A stretch of 64,000 nucleotides of DNA, taken from contig CM014270.1 in NCBI GenBank assembly GCA_004135705.1, positions 16,565,353 through 16,629,352 on the forward strand, in the 5' to 3' direction. Below, in pieces: positions 33,000 through 45,660 of the stretch. The notes beneath the pieces are model-generated. The model did no database searches, was not told where the DNA came from, and saw nothing but the letters and a program-made list of their open reading frames with translations. The position numbers were made by a program, and so were the translations under genes. Position 1 is the stretch's first letter; every line of letters begins with the position of its first letter. Origin of the DNA: Alloteropsis semialata. Taxonomy: Eukaryota; Streptophyta; Magnoliopsida; Poales; Poaceae.

Positions 33000-34030
33000 G
33001 CGCATCACTAGACCTCACCTCATCACAAGTCGTCATCTACGAACAATGATATGCAACGATCACGAACAAGAAGTCTTGGAGCCGAACAACGGTCAACGGA
33101 GGGTTTGTATTCTAGCTGAGTCTATTCGTCAATCAGTGCGTATATTTTAATGGTTGGAAGTTTGGGACGAAGCATCTTGTAGGAATGTAGGGTGATTGAG
33201 ACTTGTAGTTGGTTTAGTAATTACGACCTGTACTTTGACTGGATCGGAGCTAGCGTCATGAAAGTTTTATTTATGACCTTGTGATAACAAGTATTTTTCA
33301 TTTGATATCACGAGATCATAATATATAAGTTAGAAACAAAATATATTAAAAAAACATTGCGCTGCGGTAGTTCTGATGAAATCATCATGGTGAAAAAGTT
33401 AGTGTTTGTAAAATTGTTTGAAACTCTCCTTGAAACCTGTTTTAGACACGTGCGTGGTTGTATAATTTCCGATACCTATGCTCTTTTATCCTTTTTGACA
33501 TGCTTATCGGACTATATGCGTTAGCGATTGGAATTTGAGGCCTATGATATTTCGTCAATAGAAAATGTTATGTGAGAAGAAGATGTTTTGAGGATTTTGT
33601 CCTGAAACAATTATGTAGAAAAAATATTCTGAATAAGTTTTTGTGTACAAAATTAATGAAGGCATTGAACAATTAAAAACTTATAAGTAATGGTGTTATA
33701 AAATTTGTTACCAAATATATATGGAGTAAAAGTTATGTCAAGAAGTTGTAACGATAAGTTTGTTCTAAAAATTATGAATGTACTCCTAAATTTAAAATTC
33801 TCTAAAAACATAGAAATGTTATGGGAATATTTTTATTTTTGCCATTTCCTACAATGCATAACTTTAGTTTGTGGTTCTATATGCTTGTCATATCATTTAA
33901 CTATTGCTATATGCTTGTCATATCATTTAACTATTGCATTGTGTTCTGATACTATTTAGTCACAGACTCACAGTGTGGCTTCATTTTTGTTTCTAAGACT
34001 TGATGGAACATTTTTGTAATGTTAAGTCTA
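33000..34030. other. Intergenic DNA with a 30-bp duplication
   Basis: AT-rich. A perfect 30-bp tandem duplication starting CTATATGCTTGTC occupies 33877-33906 and 33907-33936. No gene seen. Confidence 0.5.
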
Positions 34031-34495
34031 AAGCGTGCGTGGTCATGCAGAAGTTGGAGCGTGGGACCGCATGTACCCGCCGTCGGGCTCACCGTCGCGA
34101 CGGGTTAGGGTTTGGGGGGGAGGATTTGCTTGGCGGCTGTACAAAGGGGTGGGGGCAGCCCAGCGGTGGCGACGGTCTCTGGGCGGGGGAGCGGAGTTGG
34201 CGGCGGGGAGAGGAGTGGAGAGTGGTTAGAAAGGGCAGGGTGGAGGACGGAGTGGGAGGTGCGCAGAACGGTCACCGCCGACCGCCGGCAGTGGTGGAGG
34301 CGAGCAGGAGAGGAAGGACGGCCGAGCAAAAGGATAAGGACGAGGAGTCGATTGCTAATGGGAATAGCGTGGCGGCGGTGGAGGTGGCGGAGGTCACAGG
34401 AGGAGCTAGGGGAGATGGTGGCGGTGGGAGCTGTTGGGATCGTATGACGGGTCATGAGTTAACCCGACCCTTTTGTTACCGTGGAGCTCCACCTA
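34031..34495. other. GC-rich block, open in several frames
   Basis: Strongly purine-biased GC-rich DNA, giving 100-170-residue frames on both strands. Residue composition (Gly/Arg/Glu or Pro/Ser/Thr) follows base composition, and no domain is visible. Could be a captured gene fragment. Confidence 0.35.
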
Positions 34496-35051
34496 GATGA
34501 AACATTGTTTTTATCTTTTCATAAATTTCTTTCCATATCATCAGTTTATTAGCATATGCATCATCCTCATTTTAACAACAGTGAAACTCTTACGAAACCT
34601 GCAAATGACCTCGGGTAGCCCCGTCGAATTCCCACGTGGATCTTGGTCTGTTGTGCTGAGAGGCCCACTGTGCATCTAGTTGGTTGAAAATGTATGCATG
34701 GTTCAGGATTGGACACATAATATTTCAAAAATCCGTTCATTTATACATCCATAAAGCGACCATAAGCCTAATCTGAGTAGCCATTAGCTGCATAATTTGT
34801 TTCTTAGGCCATTCTGAAGTTTCAAGAGTTTTATGGACACTAAATTCATTAAAAGCTGTTTGTACACATGTTGTCACAAACTCAAAATTTACGGAAAAAA
34901 ACTACTGAATATGTCACTATTCAAACAAAAATTAACCTTGCTAACCTTCTAAATTTACTCGAAAAAATAAACAGCAACCGAAACCACCAATTTACATCTT
35001 TACAGTCGCCACTTAGCATAAAAAACGAGAAAAGGTCAGGGCAAGAAATCG
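34496..35051. other. 3' flank of the RING gene at 35052, AT-rich
   Basis: No gene or repeat recognised. Confidence 0.4.
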
Positions 35052-35744
35052 TCACACCATCTGCGCCGGCAGCGGCGCGAAGACGTCGCACCTGCAGACC
35101 GGGCAGGTCGAGTGGTCGCTCAGCCATTTGTCGATGCAGTGCTGGTGGAACATGTGCAGGCACGCCGGCAGCCGCTTCACCATCTCCCCCTTCTCCACCT
35201 CGCCGAGGCACACCGCGCACTCGGACGCGCCATCTGGCCGCGCCGCGTCGCGCTGCTCGTACGCCGGGATGTCATCAGCAGCAGCGGCGGCGGCCACCCG
35301 CGCCCCGCCGCCGCCGCGCACCACCGTGGGCTCCCGGGGAGGAGCGTTCGATCCATGACCATGACCACGACTCTGCACCACCGCAAACTCGGGAAGGATA
35401 CTGCCTCGTCCTCTGCCGCCGTCGCCGCCACCACCGGGGCGCCGAAGCTGCGCGAACCGGCACGGCAGGCAGAGGAGCCATCCGATCCCGCGGAGGCACC
35501 ACCGGAGCGCGTCCCCCAGCGCGGCCCACGGTGAGAGGGCGCAGCAGAAGGCGGTGTAGACGATGGCGCCTATGCCGACCCAGAACGCGAGGAAGACGGC
35601 GACGACGACGATGGCGCCAACGCTGCGGGAGTGGGACCGCGCGACGGCGACGAGCACGTAGACGAGGAACCCCGCGCCGCCGAAGACCACCGTGTTGGCG
35701 ATCCCCAGCATGTACACGCGGAACCAGCAGTCGCAGCAGTCCAT
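35052..35744 (-). CDS. RING-H2 finger membrane E3 ligase, clade A copy 2
   Basis: Single-exon gene of 230 residues from ATG 35744 (MDCC start shared with the paralogs). Two membrane segments (~8-34 and ~43-66), a Cys-containing amphipathic stretch GWLLCLPCRF, a Gly/Ala-rich linker, then the RING: C176, C179, C195, H197, H200, C203, C214, C217. The C-terminus ends PLPAQMV. Very close to the gene at 46133 up to that last residue. Expected to act as a membrane-bound E3 ubiquitin ligase. An Arg/Pro-rich frame opposite it (34868-35761 plus) is only its shadow. Confidence 0.88.
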   Translation of the reverse strand: MDCCDCWFRVYMLGIANTVVFGGAGFLVYVLVAVARSHSRSVGAIVVVAVFLAFWVGIGAIVYTAFCCALSPWAALGDALRWCLRGIGWLLCLPCRFAQLRRPGGGGDGGRGRGSILPEFAVVQSRGHGHGSNAPPREPTVVRGGGGARVAAAAAADDIPAYEQRDAARPDGASECAVCLGEVEKGEMVKRLPACLHMFHQHCIDKWLSDHSTCPVCRCDVFAPLPAQMV

Positions 35745-36450
35745 GGCTTGGCAGGCGGTGACGGCCGAAGCCGGAGAGCTACCGGCAGGAATCCCTCGAT
35801 GCTTCTCCGATAAACGGCGGTCACTCGCCTAGTCTCCTTCTCCGGTTGTGCCGGCCAAGATATATGCTAAATCACTTGGACCTCGCCTACCGATTGAGTA
35901 CTATTATGTCTCTGGTGCCGGTGTGAGACGATGATCAGAGTAAAGAGCACGGAAAATTCCCGAGGTCCGAACTCGCGGCGCCCGCGAAATGGCGAAGGAT
36001 ATGCGAGATCAGCTGAAACCGTGTGTTTCTTCCAAGCTCACTAAGACGCGCGCGGCTCAGAACTCGGAAGTCGTCGCGTGTTTGAATTATTTTTTGGTTT
36101 TTCGTACACGGGAAGCAATGATCGGCAGGTACAACAGTGACGTTTTTGTACTCTACTTAATCTTATGTATACACATTGATTTCGTTAATCGCAAATGTAC
36201 TTGGTTTGGTTCAAAGGCAGGGGCGAACAAGAAGTCATGGACCAGCGACAGGAGGAAGAGGAATAGCGCCGTCGCTATCAGATTGGGGTCGAATGTGTTG
36301 CTTCGACTACTTAAATAAAGATTTTCTTAGAAAGCGCCTCCCATGGCGTAGCCTTGACCCGAGCTTACCAGCGTGCCAAATGCCCGTCATTGCCGAATGT
36401 GTATCCACAGATGTATTGCTAAACTATTGAGATGTATGCATGGTTAATAC
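35745..36450 (-). repeat. Upstream region of the clade A copy 2 gene, duplicated at 46871-47290
   Basis: Shared landmarks with the flank of the 46133 gene: GTACTATTATGTCTCTGGTG (TAGTATATATGTCGCTGG there), TTTGAATTATTTTT, GGAAGCAATGATC, GCCAAATGCCCGTC and CTATTGAGATGTATGCATGG. The duplicated unit therefore includes at least 0.5 kb of promoter DNA. Confidence 0.65.
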
Positions 36451-36554
36451 ATGACTCATTATTTTGACCTTTGCTGAAGTCATGATGGTAGTACACAGGA
36501 CACCATGGGTCCCTTTTATATATTCGGACTATTATTTTTTTAGCCAAAATGATA

Positions 36555-36789
36555 CATCCTTCATTCTTAAATATATGACAATGTTGACGTTTTATTTCAA
36601 CTTTGACCAATAATATTTCATTAATTAGTTTATTAAATAAAATAAAAAAGATACTAATACTTCTAATATCAATAATACTTTAGATTTAACTCACAAAACT
36701 TATGTTTTTGCAAAAATATTTGTAGAAAAGGCGAATAGTCAAATAAAAGAAAAAAGTCAGTGGTGTCATATATTTAAGAATGGAGGTAG
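36555..36789. mobile_element. Stowaway-like MITE with TA target duplication
   Basis: 235 bp. Left end CATCCTTCATTCTTAAATA; right end reverse-complemented CTACCTCCATTCTTAAATA. TA on both sides (36553-36554, 36790-36791). AT-rich interior, no ORF. Confidence 0.8.
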
Positions 36790-36839
36790 TATGTGACATC
36801 AAATCAATATGGACCTTATAAAAAAACAATATAGACCAT

Positions 36840-38996
36840 ACAAAAATCGGAGGTGCTTTCTCTCTGGCCCATCACCCATCGCCGAACCTATGCATTCTCT
36901 CTAGCTCTCGGTTCTGATTTTGGCCCGCTGATAAACTACGTTCACAGAGCACATATGGATTGGATGTTACTCCGTACATTGTACTGGCCTTCTAACATTG
37001 TTAGGGTGCACCTTATCCTAGCCCATCTGTGTAGACTGCGTGCATTGGCCCAAAACAGATCACCCGGTCTAATACGAACCTTTTGTTCATTTCTTCTTCA
37101 TCATGTTGTTTTGCAATCCGGCATTTGTTCACTGTTGGGGATCGGGAAAAACTGACCTCCGCTCGATCCAATAAAAGAATAAGACAAGGTGTTGCTGCTC
37201 GATTTACTCCAAGTTTAAATCGATTTACAGATCCACGCCAAGTTTACTCGGGTTATAGCTTTGACTTTTTATTGCTCCAAGTTTAAGCACGATCTACAAG
37301 AGGGATCTCAATGAGGCTAATAGAATTAAGAAGATCATTGAAAAGGTTCGCGTCAGATGACTTAAAGGAATCAGTGTTCCTGTCACGCGGTTCTCTTGTG
37401 AGTGAGATTGAAGTCACCAATACTGATCCAAGGTCCCTTGATGGAAGTGGCAAGATTGCCGAGTTTAGAGAAGAAACTAAAGGGGGCTTGCCATCACGCT
37501 CCGTAGGGGCATACAAATTAGTTAGCGTGGAATCCGAGCCATCAGTTGTAAGACTAAAGCTGGTATATAGAGAGTGGATCGGTGCATAATCGTATTGGTG
37601 AGAAATGCAGAAAGTGAGGGGGAGGGGTGGCTGAGATCCTTTCTTTCTTTTTTATTCTCTATTCTCTTCTTCTCCCCCCTCTTATCTCCTTCCACCTCTC
37701 TCGTATTTCTCCATTGATGTATAGATGTAGGGGCTAGAGCCCCCCTAGCCCTCTATGGCTCCACCAGTGAGGTCGCAAATGGAAAGTGATCCCAGGCCGT
37801 CAGGATCCCTCGCAAAGTTTTGATGGCATCCCAATCAAGTGGCGCATTAGGAGAAACGAGTGGGAAAAATGGAGCTCTACTTCATCGTATCATCGAAAAG
37901 CAACACAGGATGGGTGAATAACAATGAGCTTGGCGAGGACATGATCACAAGAAGAAGTTGGCCCGAGGCCACGAACGTTCCAGTAAAAGGAGTAAGATTT
38001 GTTCAACAAGAAAACAAAGCGATTGACGACACGAACATGAGAGCATACATATTACACCGGCTAGACCCCAACCACATGGAATCAACAAAGAAAAGGCAAA
38101 ATAGAACAAGCTCCCAAGAACATAATGGGGGAGCACCGGTGGCGATTCTACAGGAGGCCGGCCTGTGTGTGTGGGTGGGTGGGGGTGGTGCGCTCGAGCC
38201 CCCCCTACATTTAAATCCTAAATTGGAGCAAGAGATGGTGAAAGAGCAAAAGAAAGGAGATAAACGGAAGAGGAAAAACCTAAGAGCACCCTACATTTAA
38301 ATCCTAAATTCACTAATAGGGAGCAGCATTAGCAAGGACGGCACACACCCAGGCCCGTGCGACCAGTGCGATGGAAGAGGACCCCCAATTTTGGAGGGCC
38401 CCAAATTTTATTCTGTGCAGGTAGTACAGCCCAGCAGGCCGGCAGGCATAGAAAGCGAACCCAACTGAAAGGCTGTGTCGCACAAGTTGCAACTCAATCG
38501 ATTCCGCAGTTCGGAGCACAGAACACGGCGCATAATCATTGTCCGCGTCGGTAGGTAGGCTCTGTTTTGTTTTGCTTGGCTTTACCGAGTCGTCTCGGTA
38601 GAGGAGCAGCAGCGTACCACTCATTTACTATTTTTATTTCTATCATGTTATATATCCTTTAATTGTTAATTAGGAATTATATGCTCTTCATCTTTTGTGT
38701 GCATGTTTATAAGCTTCTCTTCATCCAAGTTACTATAGATCGATCTAGAAAATATAATATTGGTTCCCAGAGGTGTAAACAAACAATCAAAAGATACAGC
38801 TTAACTTAGTCTTAGAATTTATCCATATGTCATTGAAGCTTTCGTTTCAAAAAATGCCACAAGGATAAAGTTGTTCGAGTAAAGAATTGTGCATCCAAAA
38901 TTAAAATAAATACGATTCTTGATGTATTCCATAGGTCAATACATTATACATATGCATAATTTTATCCTTATATTTTGCTATACTATTAGACCTCGC
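36840..38996. other. Intergenic DNA, degenerate repeat-like
   Basis: A TGTTGGGGATCGG start near 37135 resembles some LTR ends, and the open frame at 37311-37589 (92 codons, plus) follows it, but no partner or domain was found. Polypyrimidine and polypurine tracts occur at 37640-37710 and 38220-38285. TACATTTAAATCCTAAATT is duplicated at 38205 and 38291. No supported gene. Confidence 0.35.
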
Positions 38997-39527
38997 TTTC
39001 ACTAGTAGAAATGCGGACATCTATGACGTTTTTGCTAGTGACGTTCTGAAATAGCGTCATAGTAGATGGCCTTACTATGACAAAAAAATAGATCGACACA
39101 GTTGACAAGTGACAAAATTTTTATGACAAAAATTGTGACGGAACGTAAAATAACGTCATAGAACAGAAAAATCCAAAACGTCATAGAACACCAGTCCATC
39201 CGCGCTAAAGAGTTGTGATAGTTTCGATTCGTCATAGAACTGCACCAGGTGACACGTGTGCCATATCTGGGTCCAACATTCCAACGTGGCACGAGATGGG
39301 TCTGCTGGGTCCACATGTAAGTACCCTCGATCCACCCGGGCCCGCATTTAGTACTCTCGGTCCAACGCAGCACTGGGTCCATCGGGGCCCGCATTTGAGT
39401 ACTATCGATCCAACGTGGCACTGGGTCCGTCGGGCCCAATGTAAGTACTCTCGGTCCATCGTGGCACTGGGTCCACATGTAAGCTCTACCACCGCGCTCG
39501 TCCAAGTTTGTAAGTTAAAAAATCAAA

Positions 39528-39605
39528 CCTCGGGTGCTAGGTCTCGAACCCGTGACCTGCCCCAGAAAACCGAAAGACTTACCACCGCGTTAGGACACCA
39601 GCTTG
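39528..39605 (-). repeat. tRNA-related (SINE-like) segment
   Basis: On the minus strand an A-box-like stretch (CCTAACGCGGTGGTAAG) is followed about 35 bp later by GGTTCGAGACC, a good RNA polymerase III B box. No complete cloverleaf can be folded by eye, so it is a SINE head or relic rather than a working tRNA gene. Confidence 0.45.
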
Positions 39606-39699
39606 GTTCCAGTGCCATAAATTTTTCTTTCCTAGTTGTTATGCCGATTTTCAGTCTTTGACACTGTTGGTAAACTATTTTTCTCTCCAATTTGCAGTC

Positions 39700-40040
39700 T
39701 TCTATGGAGACTATGCAGGCAGAGGCTGCTGCTGATGGGGAACTAGCACTGCATAGTGCTGAGGTAGTCTCAAAGGTTCTGTCCAAGAGCAGCTGCACCA
39801 GCACTTTTCTGAGGAATGCTAGTATACCGCTGAACCATCAAGAGACAGAGGCTGAGCGGGTACTTCGTGAACAACTTGCCGCTGAAAAAGATGGTGCAGC
39901 TGCCTTCACTGTGGAGACGAATGCACTGAAGAAGAAGGCCGAACCTGCTGATTAAAAGCTGGAGAAGGCCCATCAGGAGTTCGAGGAGTATAAGAAGAGG
40001 GAGGGCGGAAGAGAACAATGCCCTCTTTCGGCAAGTCCTC
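39700..40040 (+). pseudogene. CACTA protein relic with coiled coil
   Basis: One frame reads TEAERVLREQLAAEKDGA, then NALKKKAEPAD, a stop (TAA at 39953-39955), and continues KLEKAHQEFEEYKKREGG before shifting. Such Glu/Lys/Ala coiled coils are common in accessory proteins of CACTA elements. The stop and the frame change make it dead. Confidence 0.55.
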
Positions 40041-40369
40041 GATTTGAATGTTGCTGGTAACTCCTCTCAACCTACTGTTGCGCCGTGATCATGTGTTGGA
40101 TTGTTGTTTCTACCAGAAACTTTTGTTCAATGGTGATCTGTGATGGGTGAACTCTGATGCATTCTGATGCATCAAATGTGTATGTGATTCCGTGATGGTG
40201 AACTCCGATGCATCAAATGTGTATGTAATTCTGTTGATGCTGATTCTGTTCATGCTATTTCTGATGCATCAAATGGTGCTGATGTGATTCTGTTGATGCA
40301 TCAAATAGTGCTGTATCTATCAATTTCAGAGCTAAAACGTGGACGAAACGTGACCCTCTGGGAAGCGCG

Positions 40370-40786
40370 CACGAGGTCCAGTCGTAACTGGACATGTGGC
40401 GGCTTCACAGTGTAACATGCGGCAAACCAGAAAACAAACACGCGGTGCATTCACCACAAAACATGCGGCGCAACCATAAAGAGACATGTGGCACTATGGA
40501 AAAGTGACATGTGGCAACGTCCCATGCTGACGCGCGGTGGAACCAGAACGTCACACGTGCGACACTCTGAGGACGACGCGTGGCGCAGTCACGAACTGAC
40601 ACATGACACTTTACAAACACGACATGTGTCACAACCGCGTGACGACACATGGCTAAACCTGAGTGCAACATGTGGCGCAATTAAAAACAGACACATGGCA
40701 CTTCACGGACGTGACACATGTCACAGCCTCGTGATGACACATGGCTAGGCCTGAGCGCAGCACGTGGCGCAATCAGAAATGGACAC
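40370..40786. repeat. ACACGTGGC-type short interspersed tandem repeats (left part)
   Basis: GACA[TC]GTGGC or its variants recur every ~30-40 bp for about 400 bp. The series continues after the solo LTR at 45401-45660. Each unit holds an ACGTG or CATGTG core, which resembles G-box type sites, although here it is more likely a transposase-binding repeat. Confidence 0.7.
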
Positions 40787-40791
40787 GTGGC
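40787..40791. other. Target-site duplicate, left of solo LTR
   Basis: GTGGC, matched exactly by 45401-45405. Confidence 0.85.
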
Positions 40792-43700
40792 TGTGGCAGA
40801 CCGCCCCAATTAATCCGGTTTAAAAGCATGGGCCCACTATCACAGCAGTGCTCCACGCCCTTAAACCGAGCTAATCGTGCAATCCGTCGGATACCTTCCC
40901 GATTAAACCACCGATTCTCGACCGAAACAAAATAGCAGCAAGTCCCACTCGAAGATGGGCTCAGGCAGTACAACTCATCACCAAATTTTAAAGTACAGCT
41001 TCACATGGATAATATTACAAAAACAGTGAACAAATTTTAATTGTTACAACACAGAATTATCAACAGCGGAAGAGTTCTAACGTCGATACAAAAGAAACCA
41101 TGTGGAGCCCTCACATGATCTCATTCACCGCGGCCCTCGCTCGGGGAGGACGGCTCAAACACCAAAAACAACTCACAGGAGCACCTGAAAAAAAATAAAG
41201 CCACAAGCAAGGCTGAGTACTAATTACTCAGCAAGACTTACCCGACAAGGTTAAGTACTAGACATGCAAGGCTTTATGGTGGAGGGAATTATTTTGCCAA
41301 AAAGCAACTACAAGTTGATCCCTAATTTTCAATATTTTAGCCAAGTTAAAGTGAGACTAATTATTACTAAATTTGCCAAACTATCCAATAACATTCAATG
41401 TCAGAAAACAATTGATTAGCCATTCATCAGTATTACTCAACTGACCACATCTCTAAACCCATTGGCCCAAGACACTGATGTGTGAAAAGAGATCAAGCAG
41501 CTTCATGTAACCACGAAGGACGGACAACTCGAGTTGATTTTACCATGCATGGGATAACCTAATCGCACGACCCGTGAGAGACACCCAGGACCTCACGGGG
41601 CAACCTTTCCCATCTCTCCCTGCCATCTGCCATCGGGGACCACTCCGCCCGAGTGCACGCCCCAACGGACCCCAGGTGCCCGAGGCAAACCTGTGCCGCG
41701 GCCACTGCTACACTCGCCACAACCCCTCGCCCAAGGGAGTGATAAAACCCGTCAGACGTCAGTTTGAATCAAGTACTAGGTTTACCAGTTTACCATATTT
41801 CCCGGCATACGATTAGTACCTTCAAAAGCTTGACCAACATCGCCACACAATCAATGCCTTAGCCAACATACCTCTGTGCAAGCGGGGTGTTCAACCAAAC
41901 ATAAATACCGTACAAGCCCCGCTTGCCGAATCTCATCAACTGACAATAAAGTAAAAACCTATATCTCGCGAGTGACAAAGCAATCACTCGACTTCTACCG
42001 ATCCTAATTAAGCATGGCAGTCTAAACGACCTACACATACTAGTATTAGGACATAGGTACCTAGGGATCATGCAACTAGGGTTTCATTCAACTCCTCAAA
42101 ACTTAAATGCATAAATTCAGGCACAAAGTAAAGAGAGTTAGTTGTAACAGTGGGTTATGCTCCGGTGCTTGCCTTCCTGATCACCGCTGGCCTTGGGCCC
42201 TTCCGAACTTTGGTTCGGGTCTTGTGCAGCAGCAAGATTTAACTCAGCGGCAGCTTGATCGTCCTCGTGCTCGACCTCAATCTCGTACACTCCGTCAACA
42301 AGGGTTTGCTCTACATGAAATGTGGATGCATGAGATGCAGTAATCCACGAGAAAACAAGCACAGAATTACTGCAACAACTCACTAATACATCACTGGACA
42401 ATCATTTACGGTTTATAAATAACTAAGAAACTCACAAAAGAAGCTGGGGGTTGCTTTTAGTTGCTAATTAAACTTGGTTTAGATCTGACTTAACATCTAA
42501 AGAAGTCGTATGAAGCCATTTTAATATGTTAAAGCACTTAAACTATTTCCTAAATTAAGTGAAACATCTATAAATGACCACTAGTAATAAAAAGGGTTCC
42601 TATGGCATAATTGAAAATTCACTTTTGCTTCATGGGAAGAACTGGTTCCACCGGTTATCAAAACCGGTCCCACCGGTTTGGACCGGTCCCACCGGATTTG
42701 AAACCGGTCTGACCGGTTTTAAACAAAACCAACTTGATCTTACCAAATTAAACCTAAACAACATATTTTCATAAACAAAAATTTAGGTAAACATGTTTCT
42801 ATGTTCCTGACAGCAAAACCTATTTTTCAGGAATTTTTCAATATTTTACCTATTTGTTTTATATTTCTTTTAAAAGCCAACACTTACCACTAGTTAGAAA
42901 ATCATAATAAATTCTACAAAAACTTTTTGCAGATGAAATTTTTACTGCAACTACTATTCTACCAGAGCCATTTTGTGTGAATTTTCAGATTTTTCTGAGT
43001 CGTATAGAATATTTGGTGATTTAACATTTCTTATCTAGCTAGCAACAACTTAATCCAAATCTACTAAAATCATGCACAAACTGTGGCCAACAGATACTCA
43101 ATTCAACTCCACTGGTCACAACAGATCCAACAAAAGTGGTTTTGCATTTTTAGCACATTCCTATGATTTATAAAACCATAAACATCCTTTCAAGCACATC
43201 TTCATATATTCAAAAATACATCAGGATTCACACAGATTATACATGCATATGATACGCCACTGGAAAGATAATTTCTCAAGGATTTCAAAAAGTCCAAGTT
43301 TGTAATTTTTCGATTTTTCTGTGATTTTTGGCGATTTATTGAATCTCAGCCAAAATCAAAAGGAAAGAACTCTTGAATAGTGAATTCGGGATTTACATCC
43401 GGGTCCTCGGGAAAGAAAAATAATCGCAGAGAGGTCCTTTCTTCCCTCGGATTCTTGTCAAAAACCCCCTGCAAAATCCCACCTTTGAATCATAAACCTT
43501 GAAATCTTATACAAAACCCCCCGTACTTCTAATTCCTTACCATTCAATCCACTGTCTCCCACCTCTGGACAGAGCTCGAGCAAAGCTCGGCTATGGCTGA
43601 AGGCCGGCCTGGGAGGGCGCCCCTGCGTGGCCGAGAGGCCAGCACGGCCGGCCCTACGGCAGCTGGCGTGGCCGGGCCGCATGGGCCCCTGTTCGGCTCG

Positions 43701-45400
43701 CCTGACTGGGCAGCCGAGACGGCTGGCCGCAGCAGCAGGCTGCCGGCGGGCTGGGCAAGGCCGGCCTGGCTCGGCCGGTGGGGAGAAAGCTGAGAAAAGG
43801 GTCGGCGAGGTTCAGTGGGTCTAGTGGAGTCCGTTTTGGGGGTCGAAAGGAGAGGAGGAGGATTGTGGTTGCCTGCCCACGGTGGAGCTCCGGCTCGAGC
43901 TCAGTAAGCCATGGGGCGGCCGAAATTCTGGAATTCCCGGCGATGTGTTCAAGGGAAAAGGCCGGGAAGAGGTTGGAGACGGAGAAGACGAGGTTGGGCA
44001 GGGTTGGCCAGAGGTAATTGCGGAATGGAGGATTTGGATGGAGTAAATTCGATCGGTGGCCTACTGCCCCGTTTTCACCGAGCAGAGCGCCGGTGAGCTG
44101 GCGGCTCGCTTTTCCTCGCGCGGACGTGGCTGGCTAGCGAGGCCGGGACGCTTGGCAAGGCACAAATGGGACGGGGAACGACGGACGCGTGGCCAACGCC
44201 ACTTGGTGCGCGCCAGCGCAGCAGCTGCCGTCGGTGCCGGCCGGCGCTTGCTGCCTGACGAACTGAATCGACCAGGTCGATTCAGTTTAGTTGCAGCATT
44301 TTGGCCCAACTTCACGTCCAATTTTCCCAAGATTTTGTATGTAAACTCTCAGAACGATCAATAAGAAAGTTGTAAAAGAAACATAGGGCTACAATATTTG
44401 TAAAGGAATCATGAGCATTAGATCAATGATTCGGATGTTACAGGTCTCTGAATTTCGGCGAAAATTCCAATTTCAGACAACTCCTTCAGTTAAGTTCAGC
44501 TCAACTGGCCTGACTTCGGTTCACTTTATCTCTCGATTCCATATGTAACTTTCTAAATCGGCCAATGTAAAACTTGTAGCTGGATCATAGGGCTACAACT
44601 CTTACAAAGGGAGTTATACCATTTGCTCAATGGTTTGAAAGATACGAAGCCGTGAAAACTGGTCAAAAATCTGGAATTTCAGACTTAGACTGAAATCTGC
44701 AGTCTGAAATCTGCAGTCCTGCAAAACAGCAATTTGACCCGAATTCAATGGCCTTTTTCTCGAAGATTTACATATAAACATCGAGATCGTCCAATACAAA
44801 AGTTGTAGCTGGTACATTAGGCTACAACTCTTACAAAGAGTGTTACTACTTTTGGACCACGGTTTGAAAGTTACGGGGTGACGAATCTGGGCAAAAATTC
44901 ACGTTTTCAGACTTAGTGTATTTCAGCTGAGTGCTGAAATTGTTGGTTTGACCCGATTTTGACCAAGATTATGAGTGATCAAACAAAGTTTTCCTTGATC
45001 CACATCACCACCATTGTAAAGAGGGTACTTTGTACTCCAACTTTTATATTGGTGGAATTTCAAGTGTTTAGGCAAAATACAAAGATATTAGCCTCTCGAG
45101 AAGGGTAAAATGCAAAACTCGCAACACATGAAATGACGGTCAAACGATTTCAAAATTGAATTTCGAATTTTTGTTTGAACTTCCCATACTCATTTGAGTT
45201 CATACACATGTATTAGACATTATTTGTGATATTTTGGTATAAGTTTTGTATTTTGACTATTTTGATTATTCCGGTTGACCGAGTCAACATAAACACACAA
45301 TTATGCACAAACACCACAATCATGCAATGATGCATTTCATAATGAGTTTAATTAATTTAATTAAGGGTTTTAATTACATTAGTGACACCGGGGTGTCACA
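40792..45400 (-). mobile_element. Very long solo LTR (4.6 kb)
   Basis: Starts TGTGGCAGACCG and ends CGGGGTGTCACA; the ends form a short inverted TGTGRCA. A 5-bp duplicate GTGGC flanks it exactly. No second copy of itself, no primer site, and no gag or pol frame are inside, so it reads as a solo LTR left by recombination. Orientation is tentative. It holds ACCGGT-type motifs at 42643-42722, a GC-rich gene-like block at 43560-44270, and about three diverged ~240-bp units (starting near 44330, 44530 and 44765) sharing GGGCTACAACTCTTACAAAG. Confidence 0.8.
43560..44270. other. GC-rich block inside the solo LTR
   Basis: Several frames of 60-100 codons are open on both strands, with Gly/Arg/Ala composition. 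No domain. Probably the GC-rich transcribed part of the LTR. Confidence 0.4.
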
Positions 45401-45660
45401 GTGGCACTTTACAAACGCGACACGTGGCTAAGCCTGAGCGCAACGCGTGGCGGCCCGCGGAGGTGACAAATGGCGCACTGAGAAGACGACACGTGGACAG
45501 CTAAAAGCGAAACACGTGGTGCGCTGCGGGGGGCCACGTGGCCACCATCTACGGCACCACGTGGACGGATACGATCTCAACACATGTGTAGCCACGTGGA
45601 CAAGCCACGTCATCTGACAGCGTGGCCAGTGCCACGTAGACTTGCCATGTTATCGCCACG
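45401..45660. repeat. ACACGTGGC-type repeats (right part)
   Basis: Continuation of 40370-40786, including CACGTGGC at 45420, 45489, 45535 and 45558. Joining the two parts across the solo LTR restores one array. Confidence 0.75.

Noticed and set aside
34868..35761. 297-codon Arg/Pro/Gly-rich open frame on the plus strand
   Set aside because: It is the antisense shadow of the RING gene at 35052-35744 and owes its length to high GC content. The same applies to plus-strand frames opposite the other RING genes.
37311..37589. 92-codon open frame as a gene
   Set aside because: No recognisable domain, no promoter or splice context, and it lies in repeat-like DNA.
39528..39605. Functional tRNA gene
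   Set aside because: A and B boxes are recognisable, but a complete cloverleaf and terminator are not.
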